Source of the DNA: Ruminococcaceae bacterium UBA1741
Lineage (GTDB): Bacteria; Bacillota; Clostridia; Oscillospirales; Acutalibacteraceae
Length of the DNA: 27,081 nt
Direction: 5' to 3'
NCBI GenBank assembly: GCA_002315685.1
Contig: DCHX01000033.1
Span: 1-27,081 of the forward strand
Each line of letters begins with the position of its first letter. Position 1 is the first letter of the stretch. A program made the translations under genes and the position numbers. Under the pieces are notes generated by a model. That model ran no database searches and had not been told where the DNA came from. It worked only from the letters and a program-made list of their open reading frames with translations. Below are positions 6,721 through 14,780 of the stretch, piece by piece.

Positions 6721-7974
6721 TTGCCTGATTACAAAAAGAAAAAAAGTCATAAAGGCTCTCTGAAAAACAAAATAACCGACAATACAAATAATATAAAAAT
6801 GCACCGAATCCGTTCTTCGATAAAAGAACAGGATGAAATGGTGCCGAAGGTTATTCGAGGCAAGAAGCTTCAAACAAAATTCAAAATAAGAGTTTTGTTT
6901 TGCATTGTATCAATTTTGCTTATTTGTTTTATTGTTGCGCATTTTCTTTTCCCGGTCGGAATTTTTGAAACGCTTAATAACTTTATTTCTTCCGCCGGTT
7001 CAGGAAAATATCCTATTACAGTCGGAGAAGGCACAAGCATTGATGTTGTATCAAGAGATAATTATTACTATTTGTTAAACCAAACAAATCTTGTATCTAT
7101 ATCAAACTCGGGCAAAATAATAAGCGATAGATTTCACGGATATTCTAATCCGTGCATAAAAACCTCAAATACAAGAGCAATTATTTTTGATCAGGGTAAC
7201 GAATCTTACTCTATCAGTACCGTAAAAAAAGAACTGAAATCAAACACCGAAAGCTCAAAAATTATTACTGCAAATATTTCCGACTCGGGCTATTATGTTA
7301 TTGCTTCATATTCCGACGAATATGCGTCTAAATTTACTGTTTATAATAAAAAATTTAATGCTGTTTTCACTTGGAACTGCGCAAAAGAACTTATTAACTC
7401 GGTTTGCATTTCTCCAAACGGTAAAAAAATAGCCGTTTCAACAATGAACGGCAATAACGGAGAAATATCAACAAAACTATATTTGTTCAACATAAATAAC
7501 ACCGACCCTACGAACACTTTCGATTACGAAAATGAATCAATTTATTCGGTTGAGGCGAACAGTAAAGGTGTTTATGTGTTATCCTCAAAGGGTTATGACT
7601 TTATTAGGTGGTCAAACGGTAATAAATCAGAAAACAAATCCGATTATCAGGTTTCGGGTTTTAGAATAAGCGATTCGGGTGCGATTGTTATTTTGAACCG
7701 TGAAAGTGATTTAAGGGATAATACTATTAAGTATCTTTCAAAAAAGGGCGAGTCGCTTTTCGAGTTTAAGTTTTACGGTAACATAAATGATATAAAGCTT
7801 AAAAATTCACACGTGTATCTACTCGGCGACTCAAATGCATATATTTATGATGTTAAAGGTAATTTGATTTCTTCTTGTGAATGTGGTTACGGCGCTAAAT
7901 TTTTAGCTGTAACCGGAACACATTCGATTGATACCGTTTTAGATAATTCAATACAATCATTTGAAATAAAATAA
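6721..7974 (+). CDS. Membrane-anchored beta-propeller-like protein (DUF5711-like)
   Basis: This 417-residue protein has a very basic, cytoplasmic N terminus (about 1-55, with several Lys/Arg clusters) and one membrane segment (about 57-77). A long extracytoplasmic part follows, with repeating strand-rich units such as NYYYLLNQTNLVSISNSG, SDSGYYVIASYSDE and SPNGKKIAVSTMNGN that read like propeller blades. This layout fits the DUF5711 family found in Clostridia, by recall rather than a search. The function is unknown. The start is TTG with GGTGGG ahead (6708-6713). It lies between truA and a CvpA-family gene, so an envelope role is possible, but nothing here defines one. Confidence 0.65.
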   Translation: MPDYKKKKSHKGSLKNKITDNTNNIKMHRIRSSIKEQDEMVPKVIRGKKLQTKFKIRVLFCIVSILLICFIVAHFLFPVGIFETLNNFISSAGSGKYPITVGEGTSIDVVSRDNYYYLLNQTNLVSISNSGKIISDRFHGYSNPCIKTSNTRAIIFDQGNESYSISTVKKELKSNTESSKIITANISDSGYYVIASYSDEYASKFTVYNKKFNAVFTWNCAKELINSVCISPNGKKIAVSTMNGNNGEISTKLYLFNINNTDPTNTFDYENESIYSVEANSKGVYVLSSKGYDFIRWSNGNKSENKSDYQVSGFRISDSGAIVILNRESDLRDNTIKYLSKKGESLFEFKFYGNINDIKLKNSHVYLLGDSNAYIYDVKGNLISSCECGYGAKFLAVTGTHSIDTVLDNSIQSFEIK

Positions 7975-7984
7975 GAGGTATTTT

Positions 7985-8695
7985 ATGAGTATAGTTATTG
8001 ATTTGATTATTTTGGCGATTATACTGATTTGTGCGATTATTTCCGCAAAATACGGTTTTACAAGAACTGTTATAGAGCTTGTCGGTTTTATTGCGATACT
8101 TATTTTCGTAAATTCAGTAAGTACCCCGATTGCCGAAAAGATTTATGATCTAAAAATAGAACCGTCAATTATATCCGCTGTTCAAAAAGATTCTAATGAC
8201 GGTACCGAAAATATTACCGATAATGTTTGGGACGCAATTCCAAAGCTTATTCGTTCAAATTCATCTGTTTCTAAATATAAGGACAAATTTATTGATACTA
8301 TTGATAAAAATGTTTCAAACGGCATTCAAACGGCGGCTGTTAAAGCATCTGATAAAATTGTAAAACCGACTGCTATTAAAATCATATCTTTAATTGTTTC
8401 CATTTTGCTTTTTACCGTTCTTAATATTTTAGTGAAATTTATCGCAAAATTACTTGATAAGATTGTAAAACATTCATTTGCAAAGGGCTTAAACCGCCGT
8501 TTAGGCTTTATTATCGGCATACCGAAAGGTATAATCATTTCTCTTGTTTTTTGTCTTATTCTCATTTTTGTTGTAGATACTACAAAGAACGGAATTTGGA
8601 TTTTTAATGAAAAATCCGTTAATAATTCTTATGTAATTATTTTAGTCAGAGATTTTTTACCTAAAACAGGTATTTTCTCTTTTCTGAAATTTTAA
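7985..8695 (+). CDS. CvpA family membrane protein
   Basis: The 236-residue protein has two N-terminal membrane segments with the CvpA-like pattern (residues 3-50, including SAKYGFTRTVIELVGFIAIL). A soluble stretch of about 80 residues follows, then two further membrane segments (about 130-155 and 175-195). CvpA proteins are linked to colicin V production and envelope homeostasis in E. coli, but their role in Clostridia is not established. The gene sits 10 bases after its upstream neighbour and 22 bases before the clp gene, inside the long operon. AGAGGT precedes the ATG. Confidence 0.75.
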   Translation: MSIVIDLIILAIILICAIISAKYGFTRTVIELVGFIAILIFVNSVSTPIAEKIYDLKIEPSIISAVQKDSNDGTENITDNVWDAIPKLIRSNSSVSKYKDKFIDTIDKNVSNGIQTAAVKASDKIVKPTAIKIISLIVSILLFTVLNILVKFIAKLLDKIVKHSFAKGLNRRLGFIIGIPKGIIISLVFCLILIFVVDTTKNGIWIFNEKSVNNSYVIILVRDFLPKTGIFSFLKF

Positions 8696-8717
8696 TATAT
8701 CCCAAGGAGCAAATTTA

Positions 8718-11000
8718 ATGAAACTATGTTCAAAATGCAAAGAAAGACCTGCTGTTGTTTTTCTTTCTAACCCTGCAAATCCAACAAGTGAGCCTGAGGG
8801 TTTATGCCTTGTATGTGCGAAAAGCTTAGGAATAAAGCCTGTTGATGATATGCTTAAAAGTATGAATATGACTGACGAAGACATTGAGATGATGAGTGAT
8901 CAGTTTATGGAAATGATTTCACCTGAAAACGAAGATTTTTCAGATGATGATTCGTTTGATATGGGTACAGCCCCCGCAATTCCTTTTTTGAAAAATCTTT
9001 TTGGCGGTAGCGAAGAAAAATCAGGTGAAGCCGAAAAGACAAACGGTAATTCAAAAGCTTCAAAACCCGAAGAAAAATCTAAAAAGAAGAAAAAGAGATT
9101 TTTAGACCAATATTGCGAAAATTTAACATATAAAGCAAAAAACGGTAAGCTTGACGCTATTATCGGTCGTGAAAAAGAGCTTAACCGTACCGTTCAAATT
9201 TTGTCTCGCCGTTCTAAAAATAATCCTTGCCTTATCGGCGAGCCGGGTGTAGGCAAAACCGCTATTGCCGAGGGATTAGCATTAAAAATTGCCTCCGGCG
9301 ATGCCCCTGCTCGTTTGCTTGATAAGGAGATATATTTGCTTGACCTTACAAGTCTTGTTGCCGGAACACAATTCAGAGGACAGTTTGAAAGTCGTGTGAA
9401 GGGGCTTATTTCAGAGGTAAAAGAATTAGGAAATGTTATTTTGTTCATTGACGAAATTCATAATTTGGTAGGTGCAGGTGATTCTGCGGAAGGCTCTATG
9501 AATGCCGCTAATATACTAAAACCCGCATTATCCCGTGGGGAAATACAGGTAATCGGTGCTACAACCTTTAAGGAGTATAGAAAGTATATAGAAAAGGATG
9601 CCGCGCTTGAAAGAAGATTTCAACCTGTAACCGTTGAGGAGCCAACAATAGATGAAACTATTGAAGTTTTGTTAGGCGTTAAAGGATATTACGAGGGCTT
9701 TCATAATGTTGTTATACCCGATAATATTATTCGAACTGCCGTAATACTATCCGAAAGATATATTACCGATAGATTTTTGCCCGATAAAGCTATTGACCTT
9801 ATTGATGAGGCTTGTGCTTGCACCTCTCTTCAAAACAAAGCTATTGATGAACTTTATTTAGCAAATAAAAAGGTTGCGGTTGCCTCCGGAAAACTCGAAA
9901 AGCTTACCGAAGATGCGGAAAACACCGATTACGAACAACAAGCCATTTTGAAGGCTGAAATTGAGAAATATAAAGCGGTTGCAAACGGTTTATATGAGGC
10001 CGCTGCCGATAATACCGTAACTGAAAAAGAATTGGCAAAGGTTATTGAGATTTGGACGGGAATCCCCGCATCAAAAATTGAAGAAACCGACTATCAAAAG
10101 CTAATTTCACTTAACGATAATTTGAACAGTAGGGTTATAGGTCAAGAGGAAGCAACAAAACTTGTTTCTGATGCCGTTAAGCGTTCTCGTATTCATATCG
10201 GCGGCAACGAAAGACCTGCATCCTTTATTTTTGTAGGTCCTACGGGTGTCGGTAAGACTCATTTGGTTAAGGTGTTATCCGAACAACTTTTCAGCACACC
10301 TGAAACTATGATAAGACTTGATATGTCGGAGTTTATGGAAAAACATTCTGTATCGAGGATTATCGGCGCGCCTCCCGGATATGTAGGATATGACGAAGCC
10401 GGTCAATTAACCGAAAAGGTCAGAAGAAAGCCGTATAGTGTTATTTTATTTGATGAAATTGAAAAAGCACATCCTGATGTTTTGAATGTGCTGTTACAAA
10501 TACTTGATGAAGGTCATATTACCGATGCGCAAGGCAGAATTGTAAACTTTAAGAACACTGTAATTGTTATGACCTCAAATGCAGGTAGTACAAAAACCGA
10601 AAATCTTTTGGGCTTCGGCAAATCAATCGAAGATGCTTCAAAGGAAAAGGTTATTAAGGCACTCAATGAATTTTTGCGTCCCGAATTTATTGCAAGAATA
10701 GATGAAATTGTTGTTTTCAAACCGCTTGGCGAAGATTCGCTTAATAAAATTTCCTCCATTGCCTTAAAAGAGCTTTCCGACAATTTAAGCGAAAAACATA
10801 TAGAACTTTCGTATGATGATAATGTATGTAAGCTTATATCTTATAAGGCTAACGGAAGGGTTACCGGTGCCAGAGAGATTAGGAATGTTATAAGGCGTAA
10901 TATTGAAGGAAAAATTGTTGACATTATTATAGAAAAACAAAATGTAAAAGGTATTTCAATATCCGTAAATAACGATGATTTTGTTATAAAGCACTTTTAG
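8718..11000 (+). CDS. ClpE/ClpC-type AAA+ unfoldase with N-terminal zinc finger
   Basis: This is a Hsp100 ATPase that unfolds proteins and probably feeds them to ClpP. An N-terminal zinc finger (Cys4, Cys7, Cys30, Cys33) replaces the Clp_N repeat domain; an acidic and then Lys-rich linker runs to about residue 128. The first AAA+ module has Walker A GEPGVGKT (174-181) and Walker B VILFIDE. A short coiled-coil M domain lies around 373-430. The second module has Walker A GPTGVGKT (507-514) and Walker B VILFDE. The LGF tripeptide at 631-633 matches the ClpP-docking loop. At 760 residues the architecture is closest to ClpE. No CtsR-like operator or mcsAB genes are adjacent; the gene seems to depend on the operon promoter. 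AAGGAG precedes the ATG. Confidence 0.88.
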   Translation: MKLCSKCKERPAVVFLSNPANPTSEPEGLCLVCAKSLGIKPVDDMLKSMNMTDEDIEMMSDQFMEMISPENEDFSDDDSFDMGTAPAIPFLKNLFGGSEEKSGEAEKTNGNSKASKPEEKSKKKKKRFLDQYCENLTYKAKNGKLDAIIGREKELNRTVQILSRRSKNNPCLIGEPGVGKTAIAEGLALKIASGDAPARLLDKEIYLLDLTSLVAGTQFRGQFESRVKGLISEVKELGNVILFIDEIHNLVGAGDSAEGSMNAANILKPALSRGEIQVIGATTFKEYRKYIEKDAALERRFQPVTVEEPTIDETIEVLLGVKGYYEGFHNVVIPDNIIRTAVILSERYITDRFLPDKAIDLIDEACACTSLQNKAIDELYLANKKVAVASGKLEKLTEDAENTDYEQQAILKAEIEKYKAVANGLYEAAADNTVTEKELAKVIEIWTGIPASKIEETDYQKLISLNDNLNSRVIGQEEATKLVSDAVKRSRIHIGGNERPASFIFVGPTGVGKTHLVKVLSEQLFSTPETMIRLDMSEFMEKHSVSRIIGAPPGYVGYDEAGQLTEKVRRKPYSVILFDEIEKAHPDVLNVLLQILDEGHITDAQGRIVNFKNTVIVMTSNAGSTKTENLLGFGKSIEDASKEKVIKALNEFLRPEFIARIDEIVVFKPLGEDSLNKISSIALKELSDNLSEKHIELSYDDNVCKLISYKANGRVTGAREIRNVIRRNIEGKIVDIIIEKQNVKGISISVNNDDFVIKHF

Positions 11001-11009
11001 GAGGATATT

Positions 11010-11699
11010 ATGGAATTATTAAACAGTATTTTTAATGATAAAAGTGCCGTTATAACTTGGTATGATGTTATTATTAGAATTGCTTCTTGTGCTATTGCAG
11101 GGGGAGTAATAGGCTACGAAAGGGGAAGACACGGAAGTGCTGCGGGTCTTCGCACCCATATACTTGTTTGCATCGGTGCCTGTGTTGCTTCGCTTACAGG
11201 ACTGTTTTGTAATCTTAATCTTCACTATCAAGGTGATGTCTATCGTCTTGCCGCCCAAGTTATTTCGGGAATCGGTTTTTTAGGTGCCGGTATGATTATT
11301 GTAAAAAACACAAGTATGATTACGGGACTTACAACCGCGGCAGGTCTTTGGACTACCGGTGCTATCGGTATTGCTTTGGGATTCGGCTTTTATTTCGGTG
11401 CGTTTATTGCTACTGCTTTTTGTGTTTTTACTGCTGCGTTTCTCACAAGATTTGAACGCAAACAAAAAATGTGTGCTAATCTTTATGCCGAAATTTCCAA
11501 CACTGAATTTGCAGTAACCGTTTTTGACGAAATTCATAAAAATGTTTTGGACGATGTTTTAATTGAAGTGATACCCGCTAAAAGCGGAATAAGCGGTAAT
11601 ATCGGATTTTTTATTACAATATCAAATTCCGAAGATTTTAACGGTTTACTACAAAAAATTTCCGCAATGGATGGTGTCGCTTTTGTAATACCGGCATAA
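11010..11699 (+). CDS. MgtC/SapB family membrane protein
   Basis: The 229-residue protein shows the MgtC family core: ERGRHGSAAGLRTH (37-50), SGIGFLGAGMII (86-97) and GLTTAAGLWTTGAIGIA (106-122). These lie within four or five membrane segments. A soluble C-terminal domain of about 75 residues follows, probably ACT-like. Family members are linked to Mg-limited growth and, in pathogens, to inhibition of the F-type ATPase; in Clostridia the role is unknown. AGGAGG lies just ahead of the ATG, ten bases after the clp stop. Confidence 0.9.
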   Translation: MELLNSIFNDKSAVITWYDVIIRIASCAIAGGVIGYERGRHGSAAGLRTHILVCIGACVASLTGLFCNLNLHYQGDVYRLAAQVISGIGFLGAGMIIVKNTSMITGLTTAAGLWTTGAIGIALGFGFYFGAFIATAFCVFTAAFLTRFERKQKMCANLYAEISNTEFAVTVFDEIHKNVLDDVLIEVIPAKSGISGNIGFFITISNSEDFNGLLQKISAMDGVAFVIPA

Positions 11700-11760
11700 T
11701 TCTATTTTGTAACACTTTCTTGATATTAAAATATTATATAGTATCGGGAGGGTGATAAAA

Positions 11761-11904
11761 ATGCGTAAAAAGTCAGTAAACAAAGGTCTTATAACAATAA
11801 CTTTTGCATTAGGACTGCTTATAAGCTGTTTTTGCCCACCGAAATTTCTTGTTGCAGTATTGGCGTTTTGGGTAATTATACTTGGAATTTCTTGCTGTAA
11901 ATAG
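11761..11904 (+). CDS. Small (47-residue) membrane protein upstream of spoVM
   Basis: This short gene has a very strong ribosome binding site, GGGAGGG at 11746-11752, eight bases before its ATG. The product begins MRKKSVNKGLITITFALG and has two hydrophobic stretches split by CFCPP; it ends GISCCK. It looks like a small two-pass or hairpin membrane peptide with a basic N terminus. I do not recognise a named family with certainty, though similar short proteins ending in a hydrophobic IILGI-type tail are common in Clostridia. The stop (11902-11904) is 14 bases before the spoVM-like gene, suggesting that the two are expressed together. Confidence 0.65.
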   Translation: MRKKSVNKGLITITFALGLLISCFCPPKFLVAVLAFWVIILGISCCK

Positions 11905-11918
11905 TTTTGGAGGACATT

Positions 11919-12008
11919 ATGAAAGTTGTTGTTTTTAAGAGTCCGAAATTGATTAGCGGTATTTTAAGAATGATTTTCGGTATTAAAAAAGAGAATATAA
12001 ATACATAA
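11919..12008 (+). CDS. spoVM: Stage V sporulation protein M (SpoVM-like), 29 residues
   Basis: SpoVM is a tiny amphipathic helical peptide that recognises the convex forespore membrane and anchors the coat base-plate protein SpoIVA. The product begins MKVVVFKSPKLISGILRM, which lines up without gaps with B. subtilis SpoVM (recalled as MKFYTIKLPKFLGGIVRAML). Met1, Lys2, Lys7, Pro9, Lys10, Gly14, Ile15, Arg17 and a later Gly are kept, including the Pro9 known to matter for function. The ribosome binding site GGAGG (11909-11913) is well placed. A terminator begins directly after the stop codon. The gene ends the long ruv-ecf-clp operon or shares a local promoter with the 47-residue gene ahead of it. 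Confidence 0.85.
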   Translation: MKVVVFKSPKLISGILRMIFGIKKENINT

Positions 12009-12035
12009 AAAACGAGGGGTTTTGCCCCTCGTTTT
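12009..12035. terminator. Bidirectional intrinsic terminator between convergent genes
   Basis: AAAACGAGGGG (12009-12019) pairs perfectly with CCCCTCGTTTT (12025-12035) around a TTTTG loop. A/T-rich tracts lie on both sides, so the hairpin can stop transcripts from spoVM on the plus strand and from the ABC transporter on the minus strand. The latter gene ends at 12044. Confidence 0.92.
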
Positions 12036-12043
12036 ATACTATA

Positions 12044-14653
12044 CTATTCAGTTCTAAGTGAGATAACCGGGTCTTTTTTAGCAGCAATTTTTGACGGTAT
12101 CAATCCGGCAATTAAAGTTAAGAACATACTGATAAGAATTAAGAGAATTGCTCCCTTTGTCGGAAGTATCGCAAGACCGCTTATTGATGTTATTGCTTTT
12201 ATAATTGCGTTTATAGGGACTAATAAGAGCAGGGTAATACCAATTCCTATCACACCCGCAGAAAATCCCACAATGAGCGTTTCGGCATTAAACACATTGG
12301 ATATATCACGCTTTGAAGCACCCATAGCGCGAAGAACACCGATTTCCTTTGTTCTTTCAAGCACTGAAATATATGTGATAATACCTATCATTATTGAAGA
12401 AACAATAAGTGAAATGCTGACAAAAGCAATAAGAATGTAAGTTATTGCATTTATAATGGTAGTAATTGAAGACATCATAAGACCGATATAATCGGTATAT
12501 TTAATCTGTTTTTCTTCTGCTTTTTTACGGTTATATTTTTTTATCAAATCAGTAATCTTTTCTTTTGATTCAAAATCTTTCGGATAAATGTTAATACTGC
12601 TTGGAGAATTGATGTCGGAAACGCCGAGTAACAACAAATTATCCTCATAGGTTGACTGACTCATTGAGTTTTTAATATAGGATGAAAATTTATCTGTTAT
12701 TTGTTTATCGGTCATATTTTGTGTTTTCATTTGCATTATATAACCGTTCATTTGCGCTTGTTGGTCAGTTGGCAATGACGAAATATAGTTGTTAATATCA
12801 TCCATAGTAAAATCTTCGGTTTTAGGGAAGGGCAGTCCTGTTAAAATATCTGTATCTTTATTTTCTTTTTGTGCTTTAACAATATCGGAATTGTTAATTT
12901 CGTCAATTAAATCGGTCATCAGCGAACTCAAATATCCGACAGTACCGCTTGTGGAAGATGCTTTATTTTCTTCCGAAGGGCGAAGAATACCGACAACTTT
13001 AAGTTCTTTTGCATTTTTGAGCATATCTAAAAGATAAAGCTCATCACTTGATTTATCTTCATAAACACCGTTTTCGTTCTTTGAATAGTAGTCGGAATTC
13101 AAAACAATCTTGAATTTCAAATTCAATATATCGTCATAAGTGTATGTTGTTTGCTCAGGCTCAGGCGCTTCTTTGCCTTCGGTTGCATCCTTGATAATTT
13201 GAGTAAGCTCATCGGAGTCTTTAAGACCTAACGAGTACAAAGTATAATCGCTTATCTCATTATTTTTATCGACAATTACAACAATTTCATTTGATTTTTT
13301 CGGCATCCGACCTGCAATAACATCATATTGTTTTTTTAACAATTCTTTATTATCAAGCAATTCACTCCAAACCTCAGCATTTGAAAATGCCGAAGAACCG
13401 CTCATATAGGAATTTCCTTTGTTTTCGGTATTAAATCCCATTTTTTCAAAAACAGTAGAAGGGTTTACCTTATATCCATCGGGAGTATAAATATTCATAG
13501 TAGTTTTATATGAATATTTTATGTCGGATACATATTCGCTTATTTCACTTTTATTCTTAATAAGATACTTTCTGAAATCCGCCAAATCATTTGCGGTAGA
13601 GCCGTTAATAAGAGAAGTCATCATTGAAGACATTATATCATTAGAATATATTTTATCTTTTTTATGATTTTTGGCATTTTCCTTATTTGTCATAAGTGTT
13701 GAAATCATTTCGCCGATATCGGTACTGCTTTCTTCAATAGTTAGTGGGTAACTTGATAATGTATCCTCCTCAACTCTGTTTATATAAGCATTAACACCGC
13801 TTGAAAGCGAAAGAATTAAGGCAATACCTATTATTCCGATAGAACCTGCAAAAGATGTGAGAATTGTTCTTGCTTTTTTTGTAAACAAGTTTTTTAATGA
13901 TAAAGAAAGCGCAGTAAGAAAGGACATAGAAGTCCCTTTTTCTTTGTGATTTTGTGCAGGAGTTTCATCGTCGGAATTATACGGATTGTTATCATCGGTA
14001 ATTTTTCCGTCAAAGAGTCTTACTATTCTTGTTGAATATTTTTCGGCAAGTTCCGGATTATGTGTTACCATAATTACGAGTCTATCCGAAGAAATTTCTT
14101 TTAGTAAATCCATAATTTGAACACTTGTTTCGCTGTCAAGTGCACCCGTAGGCTCATCAGCCAACAAAATTTCGGGGTTATTAACAAGCGCACGGGCAAT
14201 AGCAACTCTTTGCATTTGTCCGCCCGACATTTGATTAGGTTTTTTGTTCAGTTGGTCGGTAAGACCTACCTTTTCAAGAGCATCCTTCGCAATTTGCTTG
14301 CGTTTTGAAGCCGAAACACCCGAAATTGTTAAAGCAAGTTCGACATTTTGTAAAACGGTTTGATGCGGAATAAGATTATAACTTTGAAAAACAAAGCCTA
14401 TCGAATGATTTCTATAAGCATCCCAATCGTGGTCGTTATATTCTTTTGTCGAACGATTTTTAATAATCAAATCGCCTTCATCGTATCTATCAAGACCGCC
14501 GATAACATTTAGAAGGGTAGTTTTACCGCAACCCGAAGGGCCCAAAATTGATACGAATTCGTTATTTCTGAATTCAACATCAATGCCTTTTAATGCTCTT
14601 ACAACAGTATCTCCGATTTTGTAATTCTTTTGAATGTTTTTTAGTTTCAGCAT
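12044..14653 (-). CDS. MacB-like ABC transporter: ATPase fused to FtsX-type permease
   Basis: This single 869-residue chain joins an ABC ATPase to a MacB/LolCDE-fold permease. The ATPase part has Walker A GPSGCGKT (38-45), signature MSGGQMQRVAIARAL and Walker B EILLADEPTGALD. A first membrane segment follows near residues 265-285. Next comes a very long extracytoplasmic domain of roughly 440 residues, rich in Asp, Asn, Ser and Lys. Three C-terminal membrane helices complete the fold, including the family motif VLERTKEIGVLRAMGASKRDI. Such proteins act as mechanotransmission machines for peptide or lipid export or for antibiotic resistance; the substrate is unknown. The start at 14653 is chosen over the ATG at 14677 because GAGGT lies seven bases ahead of it. 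It is divergent from the pbp gene and has its own promoter. Confidence 0.9.
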   Translation of the reverse strand: MLKLKNIQKNYKIGDTVVRALKGIDVEFRNNEFVSILGPSGCGKTTLLNVIGGLDRYDEGDLIIKNRSTKEYNDHDWDAYRNHSIGFVFQSYNLIPHQTVLQNVELALTISGVSASKRKQIAKDALEKVGLTDQLNKKPNQMSGGQMQRVAIARALVNNPEILLADEPTGALDSETSVQIMDLLKEISSDRLVIMVTHNPELAEKYSTRIVRLFDGKITDDNNPYNSDDETPAQNHKEKGTSMSFLTALSLSLKNLFTKKARTILTSFAGSIGIIGIALILSLSSGVNAYINRVEEDTLSSYPLTIEESSTDIGEMISTLMTNKENAKNHKKDKIYSNDIMSSMMTSLINGSTANDLADFRKYLIKNKSEISEYVSDIKYSYKTTMNIYTPDGYKVNPSTVFEKMGFNTENKGNSYMSGSSAFSNAEVWSELLDNKELLKKQYDVIAGRMPKKSNEIVVIVDKNNEISDYTLYSLGLKDSDELTQIIKDATEGKEAPEPEQTTYTYDDILNLKFKIVLNSDYYSKNENGVYEDKSSDELYLLDMLKNAKELKVVGILRPSEENKASSTSGTVGYLSSLMTDLIDEINNSDIVKAQKENKDTDILTGLPFPKTEDFTMDDINNYISSLPTDQQAQMNGYIMQMKTQNMTDKQITDKFSSYIKNSMSQSTYEDNLLLLGVSDINSPSSINIYPKDFESKEKITDLIKKYNRKKAEEKQIKYTDYIGLMMSSITTIINAITYILIAFVSISLIVSSIMIGIITYISVLERTKEIGVLRAMGASKRDISNVFNAETLIVGFSAGVIGIGITLLLLVPINAIIKAITSISGLAILPTKGAILLILISMFLTLIAGLIPSKIAAKKDPVISLRTE

Positions 14654-14689
14654 TACTTTACCTCGTTGTTTTTTCATTTATAATATACT

Positions 14690-14717
14690 ATTATATACTA
14701 TTTGTAAATAAATGCAA
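14690..14717 (-). promoter_or_regulatory. Sigma-A-type promoter for the MacB-like gene
   Basis: On the minus strand TTGCAT (14717-14712) and TATAAT (14695-14690) are separated by 16 bases. Transcription would begin near 14683, about 30 bases before the start codon at 14653. Confidence 0.6.
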
Positions 14718-14723
14718 ATTAAA

Positions 14724-14752
14724 TTGATTTTTTTAATAAAAAGTGTTAAAAT
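14724..14752 (+). promoter_or_regulatory. Sigma-A-type promoter for the penicillin-binding protein gene
   Basis: TTGATT (14724-14729) and TAAAAT (14747-14752) are separated by 17 bases. The pbp ATG follows at 14781 with AAGGAGG between. It is back to back with the minus-strand promoter of the ABC gene; the two -35 elements are only a few bases apart. Confidence 0.6.
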
Positions 14753-14780
14753 ATAAAAAGTTTACAAGGAGGATGTTTTT

